DNA of 10,697 nt from an uncultured Eubacterium sp. (lineage in GTDB: Bacteria; Bacillota; Clostridia; Lachnospirales; Lachnospiraceae), in contig CAKREC010000056.1 in the NCBI GenBank assembly GCA_934316925.1, forward strand, positions 1-10,697, written 5' to 3'. This document shows, one piece after another, positions 5,948 through 10,697 of the stretch (position 1 is the stretch's first letter; each line of letters begins with the position of its first letter). The translations under genes were made by a program, and so were the position numbers. The notes beneath the pieces are model-generated. The model saw nothing but the letters and a program-made list of their open reading frames with translations, was not told the DNA's origin and did no database searches.

Positions 5948-7168
5948 ATGAACAAGAAGAAAAGAATTTTGGGAGTTGCAGGACTCAGTATTTTTATGTG
6001 TGCGACACTGGTCGTTCCGAATCTTGCAGCTTCACTAGCTTCCGAGGAACATATGGAAGGCGCCAATGTTGTGATCGACGAGTATTGTGAAGAAGTAGCG
6101 GCAGGTACCGTGGCAGCTCAGAACTCATCCGTATTGACAGCGACAGAGGCTGCTGTTCAGGCAGAAGAGCAGGCAGAAGAACAGCCGCAGGACATTGAAG
6201 ATGAGGAAGAAGATGTTCATGTTGAGTTGAACTTGAATTATAGCCGTCTTGGTATTGCGAGCAAGGTTGATACTTATTTGAATGTCCGCAAGAAACCATC
6301 GGAGAGTTCTTCCATTGTTGGTAAATTGACGAAAAATGCCGGCTGTCATATTTACAAGATCAAAAAAGGCTGGGCAAAGATTGTTTCCGGTCAGGTAAAG
6401 GGCTGGGTAAAAGCATCTTATCTGGTCACCGATGAAAAGGCGGAAGAACTTGCTACGAAAGTCGGCAAGAATGTAGCGCTGATCGAGACAAATTCTCTTC
6501 GCGTACGTGCGCTTCCAACGACCGATGCACCGATCTATTCTGTCGTATCGGAGGGAGAAGAGTTTACGATCAAAAAACAGAATCTTACACTGGATTTTGT
6601 GAAAAAAGTGATTGCAAAAGAAAAGATTTCCAAGAGTGCATTGAAAAAAGCAGGTGGCTATGAAAAGATCGAAGAATCTTTGAGTGATTTTGTTTGTATT
6701 TATGTCGACGACGAATATGCGTTTGTTGCCAAAGAATATGTGAAACAGCAGTATTCTTTGAAGAGAGCCGTAAAAGCCAAAACCGTAAAGGCAAGCAAGT
6801 CTTCCGGTGTTTCTTCCGGTCAGGCATCCATTGTTGAATTTGCCAAGAAATTCCTTGGCAACCGATATGTCTGGGGAGGATCCAGTCTTACCGGTGGTAC
6901 AGATTGCTCCGGCTTTACGATGAGCCTGTATGCACATTACGGATACTCTCTGCCACATAATGCGGCAGCTCAGGCTGGTGTTACCCGTAAGGTAAGCTCG
7001 CCAAAACCGGGAGATCTGTTCTTCTACAGCAACGGAAGCCGTATCAACCATGTAGCGATGTACATTGGTGGTGGAATGGTGATTCATGCAAGTAATCCAA
7101 CCGATGGTATCAAGATTTCCAATGCGTATTATCGTCAGCCGGTCAAAATTGGTCGTGTGATGAATTAA
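5948..7168 (+). CDS. Secreted SH3 - NlpC/P60 peptidoglycan hydrolase
   Basis: 406 residues, exported. Family members cut peptide stems in peptidoglycan, typically as gamma-D-glutamyl-diamino-acid endopeptidases. The N-terminus is a Sec signal (MNKKKR, hydrophobic core to about 26, possible cleavage after ALA-type residues near 28-32). An acidic Ala/Glu-rich linker follows (66-92). SH3b domain 1 spans about 104-161 (TYLNVRKKPSESSSIVGKL, GWVKASYLV). SH3b domain 2 spans about 175-268 (NSLRVRALPTTDAPIYSVV, YAFVAKEYV) and carries a Lys-rich insertion at about 213-246. A Ser/Lys linker leads to the NlpC/P60 domain (294-406) with Cys320 in TDCSGF, His368 in NHVAMYIG and His380 in VIHAS, so the catalytic triad is intact. 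The RBS is AAGG at 5935-5938. It has its own strong promoter, a WalR-like box and a terminator, so it is probably monocistronic. Confidence 0.93.
   Translation: MNKKKRILGVAGLSIFMCATLVVPNLAASLASEEHMEGANVVIDEYCEEVAAGTVAAQNSSVLTATEAAVQAEEQAEEQPQDIEDEEEDVHVELNLNYSRLGIASKVDTYLNVRKKPSESSSIVGKLTKNAGCHIYKIKKGWAKIVSGQVKGWVKASYLVTDEKAEELATKVGKNVALIETNSLRVRALPTTDAPIYSVVSEGEEFTIKKQNLTLDFVKKVIAKEKISKSALKKAGGYEKIEESLSDFVCIYVDDEYAFVAKEYVKQQYSLKRAVKAKTVKASKSSGVSSGQASIVEFAKKFLGNRYVWGGSSLTGGTDCSGFTMSLYAHYGYSLPHNAAAQAGVTRKVSSPKPGDLFFYSNGSRINHVAMYIGGGMVIHASNPTDGIKISNAYYRQPVKIGRVMN
6158..6181 (+). repeat. 12-bp tandem duplication in the NlpC/P60 linker
   Basis: CAGGCAGAAGAG is followed directly by CAGGCAGAAGAA, encoding QAEE twice in the acidic linker after the signal peptide. 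It is a short in-frame repeat, probably length-variable between strains and of little consequence. Confidence 0.7.
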
Positions 7169-7194
7169 AATTTTTGTAAAACAAATGGTATTTC

Positions 7195-7224
7195 AAAAGA
7201 AGGGTGTTTGTAACCCTTCTTTTT
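7195..7224 (+). terminator. Intrinsic terminator after the NlpC/P60 gene
   Basis: AGAAGGGT (7198-7205), a 7-nt loop and ACCCTTCT (7213-7220) form a perfect 8-bp stem followed by TTTT; flanking A's (7195-7197) extend the stem with the T's. It lies 26 bp after the stop codon and separates the hydrolase from the downstream gene. Confidence 0.9.
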
Positions 7225-7227
7225 GTA

Positions 7228-7257
7228 TGAAAATTCCTTTCTTTGTCAACAATGATA
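7228..7257 (+). promoter_or_regulatory. Possible sigma-G-like promoter for the BofC-like gene
   Basis: TGAAAA (7228-7233), a 17-nt spacer and AATGATA (7251-7257) resemble the forespore sigma-G pattern TGMATA-N17-CATWMTA with one mismatch in the -35 and two in the -10. In B. subtilis bofC is sigma-G controlled, which fits. The predicted start (about 7264) leaves little space before the RBS at 7268, so this is tentative. Confidence 0.3.
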
Positions 7258-7277
7258 AAAAAACAATGGAGGGAATT

Positions 7278-7670
7278 ATGAAAGCTTCATATTGGATTAC
7301 AACGTGTTTTTCAATCGGCTGTCTGATCTTGGGTATTTTTTGCTATGCGTCAATGAAACAGTCGGAAAATGGGAAAGTGCGAAACGAATCGATACAAAAG
7401 GGTGCGGACTCAAGCTCGACCGGAGCTGCCGTCGAGAAAGAAGAAGAAGAAGAGACGGCGCAAACAAGTGTCGAGGGAGAAAGTGGTTTTTGCCTGAAAT
7501 TGGAAAAAGGACAGGTTATGATCTATGATTCATCAGGGAAATATCTATATCAGGAAACCGGGATCATGGAGGATCAATTGTCGAAGGAAGATAAACAATT
7601 ATTTGAGAGAACTTATCAGGTCAGGAATGAAAAAGAGCTTTATTCACTGCTTGAAAACTTGTCCAGTTAA
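7278..7670 (+). CDS. Small membrane-anchored protein with BofC-like C-terminal domain
   Basis: 130 residues from ATG 7278, chosen because GGAGGG (7268-7273) precedes it; the longer open frame starting at 7185 begins ahead of the terminator hairpin and has no RBS. One membrane segment at about 5-25 (no lipobox) is followed by a polar Ser/Glu linker with EKEEEEE (53-59). The C-terminal domain (about 70-130) reads FCLKLEKGQVMIYD...GKYLYQETGI...LSKEDKQLF...ELYSLLENLSS. This is the pattern of the BofC C-terminal-like domain common in clostridial hypothetical proteins. In B. subtilis BofC acts between the two forespore membranes, restraining the SpoIVB protease and so pro-sigma-K processing. A sporulation role is plausible given the tentative sigma-G-like promoter and nearby spoIVA, but unproven. 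BofC's N-terminal domain is absent. Confidence 0.75.
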   Translation: MKASYWITTCFSIGCLILGIFCYASMKQSENGKVRNESIQKGADSSSTGAAVEKEEEEETAQTSVEGESGFCLKLEKGQVMIYDSSGKYLYQETGIMEDQLSKEDKQLFERTYQVRNEKELYSLLENLSS

Positions 7671-7679
7671 TGGTATCGT
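7651..7679 (+). promoter_or_regulatory. Possible sigma-A promoter of the flavoprotein-proB operon
   Basis: TTGAAA (7651-7656), a 17-nt spacer and TATCGT (7674-7679), with TGG just before the -10 giving an extended -10. The -35 lies in the end of the BofC-like gene. The match is 5/6 and 4/6, and there is no terminator between 7670 and 7711, so read-through is also possible. Confidence 0.4.
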
Positions 7680-7710
7680 ATAAGTAATTGTGGACAGTTA
7701 GGAGATACGG

Positions 7711-8862
7711 ATGAAACAGGATTGGGATGTACTGATCGTTGGTGCAGGAGCAGCGGGACTGATGTGTGGAATTCAGTTGGGACGTGCTGGATTTTCTGTA
7801 CTGATTCTGGATAAAAATAATAAGATTGGAAAAAAACTGGCAGCAACCGGAAATGGTCGATGCAACTTTACAAATTTAAATATGAATGCAGACTGCTATT
7901 ATGGTGAGCCGGCGCTGATCCATGCGGCACTGGAGTTTTGCCCACCGGAAAAACTGATTGCCGAGATGGAACGACTGGGGATCTATTACCGTCAAAAAGA
8001 GGGCTATGTGTATCCGTATACCAATCAGGCGGCAACTGTGGTCGAGCAGATGCAAAAGGCTGCCGGTGCCTGGAATGTCACGGTAGTACCGGAGTGTCTG
8101 GTTAAAAAGATTCAAAAGACAGATAAGCGGTTTACCATATCAACAGACAAGGGACAGTATTACAGCCGGTATGTTGTTCTGGCGACGGGAGGAGCAGCGT
8201 CCAGAGAGCTTGGAGGAGATTTGTGCGGCTATGCGCTGGCAAAGAAATTCGGGCATTCCGTGACTGCGTTATATCCGGGGCTGACGGGACTTATCGCGGC
8301 CGGAGATTTTTGGAACCGGGTGGCAGGAACGAGGATCCAGGGACGCTTTTCCCTGCAGATCGATGATGAAGTGATCGCGGGGGAAGAGGGAGAGATTCAG
8401 ATCACCAAAAGCGGTGTGTCCGGTATCCCGGTATTTCAAATGTGTCGTCTGGCAGCTGAGGGATTGCAGAAAGGGAAAAAAGTTCGGGGGATGATTGATT
8501 TTATTCCGCCGATGGACCCTATGCAAGTGGAACACTGGGTAAAGCAGTATGGTTTTGATGGCCTTGTTCCGGCTAAATGGATTCCGATCATTCACAGAGC
8601 AAAAAGACCGGAAAAGATATTGAAAAGCTTTTCCTTTGAGATAAAAGATACCATGGGACTGGAGCGTGCACAGGTTACAGCCGGAGGAATTCCGGCAGAG
8701 GAAGTTCAGGCAAAAACATGTGAATCGAAGTTTGTTCCCGGATTGTATCTGCTCGGCGAATTGTTGGATGTAGACGGTAAATGCGGAGGTTACAATCTGC
8801 ATTTTGCATTTGCAACGGCAATGATGGCGGCGACAGCGCTGATAGAGAAAAAGGAGACTTGA
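7711..8862 (+). CDS. HI0933/BaiN-family FAD-dependent oxidoreductase
   Basis: 383 residues; ATG preceded by AGGAG (7700-7704). A Rossmann FAD-binding start, VLIVGAGAAG (7-16), is followed by an acidic residue ending strand 2 (LILDKN) and the family signature GKKLAATGNGRCNFTN (40-55). Further family blocks are YVVLATGGAAS, the TKSGVSGIPVFQMCR segment and the C-terminal GELLDVDGKCGGYNLHFAFATA (349-370). HI0933/YhiN members are annotated as NAD(P)/FAD-dependent or 'aminoacetone oxidase family' enzymes. BaiN of Clostridium scindens, linked to bile-acid reduction, belongs to this group, but sequence alone does not justify a bile-acid role here. It is slightly shorter than the usual 400-420. The stop is one base from the next start, so translation is probably coupled. 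Substrate unknown. Confidence 0.9.
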   Translation: MKQDWDVLIVGAGAAGLMCGIQLGRAGFSVLILDKNNKIGKKLAATGNGRCNFTNLNMNADCYYGEPALIHAALEFCPPEKLIAEMERLGIYYRQKEGYVYPYTNQAATVVEQMQKAAGAWNVTVVPECLVKKIQKTDKRFTISTDKGQYYSRYVVLATGGAASRELGGDLCGYALAKKFGHSVTALYPGLTGLIAAGDFWNRVAGTRIQGRFSLQIDDEVIAGEEGEIQITKSGVSGIPVFQMCRLAAEGLQKGKKVRGMIDFIPPMDPMQVEHWVKQYGFDGLVPAKWIPIIHRAKRPEKILKSFSFEIKDTMGLERAQVTAGGIPAEEVQAKTCESKFVPGLYLLGELLDVDGKCGGYNLHFAFATAMMAATALIEKKET

Positions 8863-8863
8863 A

Positions 8864-10486
8864 ATGCTTCAATTAGCACAATTGAAAATTCCGTATCAGA
8901 AAGATAACACAGAGTATATCAAGAAAAAAATTGCCAGACAGCTTCACCTGGATGTTTTAAAGATCCATGATCTGAAGATCAGCAAGAAGAGTATCGACGC
9001 AAGAAAAAAACCAGATATTTTTTACATATATACGGTGCAGTTTTCCCTTCCTAACGAAAAACATGTACTGGAACAATATCAAAAAAAATGCCATCTGACA
9101 AAAGTTTCATGGAAACCGTTATTGCCGGAGGTCGTCATACAGGATTCGAAGAATACCGCAAAAAAGCCGGAAGTAACTGTCATAGGAGCCGGACCTGCCG
9201 GCTTGTTTTCTGCTTATTTTCTCTGCCTGTGCGGGGCGAAGGTCACTTTGGTAGAGCGGGGGAAAAAAGTAGAAGAACGACAAAAAGACATTGAACGGTT
9301 TTGGCAGGAAGGCGTATTAAATCCTGACAGTAATGTATCCTTTGGCGAAGGTGGTGCCGGTACTTTTTCAGATGGAAAACTCAATACCGGTGTGAAGGAC
9401 CGGTCCGGAAGAAAACAGTTTGTTCTGGACACGTTTGTTCGCTTTGGAGCGAGAGAAAATATTTTATATGATGCAAAGCCACATATTGGTACGGATGTTT
9501 TACAAAAAGTTTTGATCAATATGCGAAAAGAGATGGAAGAACTTGGCTGTGAATTTTTATTTCAAACCAGACTTGAGGATGTGATCATTGAGCTCGATGC
9601 ACTTCGTGGTGTCAGACTGTTTTCTGCGGAAAAAGGTCATTATACAAAAGCATGCGACAACTGCATTCTTGCGATCGGTCACAGCGCCAGAGATACGTTC
9701 TCTATGCTCTATGAAAAAGGCGTTGCAATGACGCCAAAAGCGTTCGCCATGGGAGTGCGCGTCCAACATGAACAAAAGGACATTAACCGGGCGCAATACG
9801 GAGCTGCCTTTGATAAGTTTCCTGCAGCACCTTATAAGTGTACTGCCAAAGCGAAAGATGGACGTGGTGTATATACATTTTGCATGTGCCCGGGAGGGTA
9901 TGTAGTGAATGCTTCTTCTGAAGAAAACGGACTTGTTGTAAATGGGATGAGCAATGTTGACCGGGACAGTGGTTATGCGAACAGTGCCGTGATCGTTTCG
10001 GTCACACCGGAAGACTTTCCGTCCGATCACCCATTGGCTGGCGTTGAATTCCAGCGTACATGGGAGAAAAAGGCATATCAGTTGTGCCGGGGGAAAATTC
10101 CGGTTCAGCGGTTTGGCGATTTTTTGAATGACCGGTGTTCGGATCATCTGGGAAAAGTAAAACCATGTACAAAGGGCACCTGGGATTTTGGCAACTTGCA
10201 GAAAGCATTGCCAACTTACGTGAAAAATGGTATTATAGATGGGTTAAAGAAGTTTTCGGATCAGATTGAAAATTATGATGATGAAGACACATTATTATTA
10301 GGAGTAGAAACGCGAACTTCTTCTCCGGTAAGAATAGAGAGAGATGCAGACTTTGTAAGTGTAAGCGTCAAAGGATTGTATCCATGCGGCGAGGGAGCCG
10401 GATATGCGGGCGGCATTATGTCGGCAGCGATGGACGGCTTGCGCGTTGCGATGAAAATTGTGGAAGATGGAGGGAAACATGCGTAG
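8864..10486 (+). CDS. COG2509-type FAD-dependent dehydrogenase
   Basis: 540 residues. AAGGAG (8851-8856) lies inside the end of the preceding gene. An N-terminal domain of about 100 residues (KKKIARQLHLDVLKIHDLKI, SIDARKKPDIFYIYTVQF) is typical of this family. FAD-binding follows: VTVIGAGPAGLFSAY (104-118), ending in LVERG (129-133), then the conserved SNVSFGEGGAGTFSDGKLN block (156-174). The C-terminal FAD-contact motif is LYPCGEGAGYAGGIMSA (505-521). The family is widespread in Firmicutes and Bacteroidetes, is named 'uncharacterized FAD-dependent dehydrogenase', and has no established substrate. It sits immediately after another flavoprotein (1-nt gap) and overlaps proB by 8 nt, indicating one operon. 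Intact; no missing motif seen. Confidence 0.92.
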   Translation: MLQLAQLKIPYQKDNTEYIKKKIARQLHLDVLKIHDLKISKKSIDARKKPDIFYIYTVQFSLPNEKHVLEQYQKKCHLTKVSWKPLLPEVVIQDSKNTAKKPEVTVIGAGPAGLFSAYFLCLCGAKVTLVERGKKVEERQKDIERFWQEGVLNPDSNVSFGEGGAGTFSDGKLNTGVKDRSGRKQFVLDTFVRFGARENILYDAKPHIGTDVLQKVLINMRKEMEELGCEFLFQTRLEDVIIELDALRGVRLFSAEKGHYTKACDNCILAIGHSARDTFSMLYEKGVAMTPKAFAMGVRVQHEQKDINRAQYGAAFDKFPAAPYKCTAKAKDGRGVYTFCMCPGGYVVNASSEENGLVVNGMSNVDRDSGYANSAVIVSVTPEDFPSDHPLAGVEFQRTWEKKAYQLCRGKIPVQRFGDFLNDRCSDHLGKVKPCTKGTWDFGNLQKALPTYVKNGIIDGLKKFSDQIENYDDEDTLLLGVETRTSSPVRIERDADFVSVSVKGLYPCGEGAGYAGGIMSAAMDGLRVAMKIVEDGGKHA

Positions 10487-10697
10487 CGCATTACAGGATA
10501 AAAAACGGATCGTATTTAAGATTGGTTCGTCAACATTGACACATAAAGAGACAGGAGCATTGGATCTGGTCAAGATGGAAAAATTTGTCAGGATCCTTAC
10601 CAGCCTTCATAATCAGGGAAAAGAAGTCATCTTAGTTTCGTCGGGAGCGATCGCAGTAGGTCGAAAAGTTCTCCGGTTAGATCAGAAACCGACAGAG
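10479..10697 (+). CDS. proB: Glutamate 5-kinase (3' end outside window)
   Basis: The first 73 residues are present. Glutamate 5-kinase phosphorylates L-glutamate as the first step of proline synthesis and is usually followed by proA. The start ATG overlaps the end of the COG2509 gene by 8 nt, with GGAGGGA (10469-10475) as RBS. The N-terminal kinase signature is clear: RIVFKIGSSTLTH (10-22), with the phosphate-binding KIGSS, and EVILVSSGAIAVGR (49-62), the amino-acid kinase glycine loop. The typical TG-x-LDL-x-KMEKFV region lies between them. The short N-terminus without extension matches bacterial ProB. Only the amino-acid kinase part is visible, so the presence of a PUA domain cannot be judged. 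Its tight coupling to two flavoproteins suggests co-expression rather than a proven pathway link. Confidence 0.93.
   Translation, partial: MRSALQDKKRIVFKIGSSTLTHKETGALDLVKMEKFVRILTSLHNQGKEVILVSSGAIAVGRKVLRLDQKPTE

Noticed and set aside
6125..7087. 320-residue open frame on the - strand opposite the NlpC/P60 gene
   Set aside because: It lies entirely within a gene with clear domains, promoter and terminator. Its translation is Phe/Arg/Cys-rich with no recognisable domain, typical of an antisense shadow.
7185..7277. N-terminal extension of the BofC-like protein from ATG 7185
   Set aside because: It crosses the intrinsic terminator and lacks an RBS; ATG 7278 has GGAGGG and begins a proper membrane anchor.
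7292..7528. 78-residue + strand frame overlapping the BofC-like gene
   Set aside because: It is in another frame of a gene with a good RBS and domain pattern, and its product is a low-complexity Arg-rich shadow.
7660..7696. Inverted repeat TGTCCA / TGGACA flanking the putative promoter of the flavoprotein operon
   Set aside because: Six-base arms 25 nt apart are easily due to chance, and no T run or known operator pattern was seen.
8269..8802. 177-residue open frame on the - strand opposite the HI0933-like gene
   Set aside because: Composition is shadow-like (Phe, Arg and His rich), there is no family pattern, and the + strand gene is unambiguous.
1..10697. Defence system, mobile element, CRISPR or phage island
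   Set aside because: All genes are on one strand, are recognisable chromosomal families, and show no integrase, transposase, att-like repeats or spaced direct repeats.

Overview
The window reads as ordinary chromosomal DNA of a spore-forming, low-to-mid GC Firmicute, most likely a Lachnospiraceae-type Clostridium relative. The main evidence is spoIVA (spore-coat ATPase), a FapA/DUF342 protein, a lipoprotein related to trigger factor, a COG2509/HI0933 flavoprotein pair, proB, and A/G-rich Shine-Dalgarno sites before nearly every gene. All genes lie on the + strand. No IS element, CRISPR array, tRNA, rRNA or phage gene was seen. No gap between genes exceeds about 110 bp.

Layout. (1) 2-4290: a secreted FKBP/trigger-factor-like lipoprotein (5' end outside the window), a large FapA-family protein with a 26-residue repeat array at its N-terminus, and a small stand-alone HD-GYP protein. 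They follow one another with 12-42 bp gaps and probably share transcripts. (2) 4291-5857: spoIVA. It has its own sigma-E-type promoter and almost certainly starts at a TTG (4382), not at the upstream ATG (4304), which lies in the predicted -35 element. A long inverted repeat ending in eight T's covers the leader and contains the spoIVA ribosome binding site. (3) 5854-7224: a secreted SH3-NlpC/P60 cell-wall hydrolase. Its promoter is a perfect extended -10 sigma-A match overlapping the spoIVA stop codon, it has a WalR-like box in the leader, and it ends in a clear intrinsic terminator. (4) 7278-7670: a short membrane-anchored protein with a BofC-like C-terminal domain. (5) 7711-10697: an apparent operon of two FAD oxidoreductases (HI0933/BaiN-like and COG2509) and the start of proB, tightly packed and cut by the window end.

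Functionally the window mixes envelope and protein-export maintenance (lipoprotein foldase, NlpC/P60), sporulation (SpoIVA, possibly the BofC-like protein), possible cyclic-dinucleotide or FapA-related signalling, and metabolism (flavoproteins, proline synthesis). I see no defence or mobile system. The most unusual points are: the inverted repeat that could terminate or silence read-through into spoIVA while leaving the sigma-E transcript free; the phase-perfect 26-residue repeat array fused to FapA; the HD-GYP protein with a substituted metal-ligand position; and the WalR-like box after a consensus promoter in front of the wall hydrolase. Functional statements rest on motif recognition and knowledge of the families, since no searches could be run.
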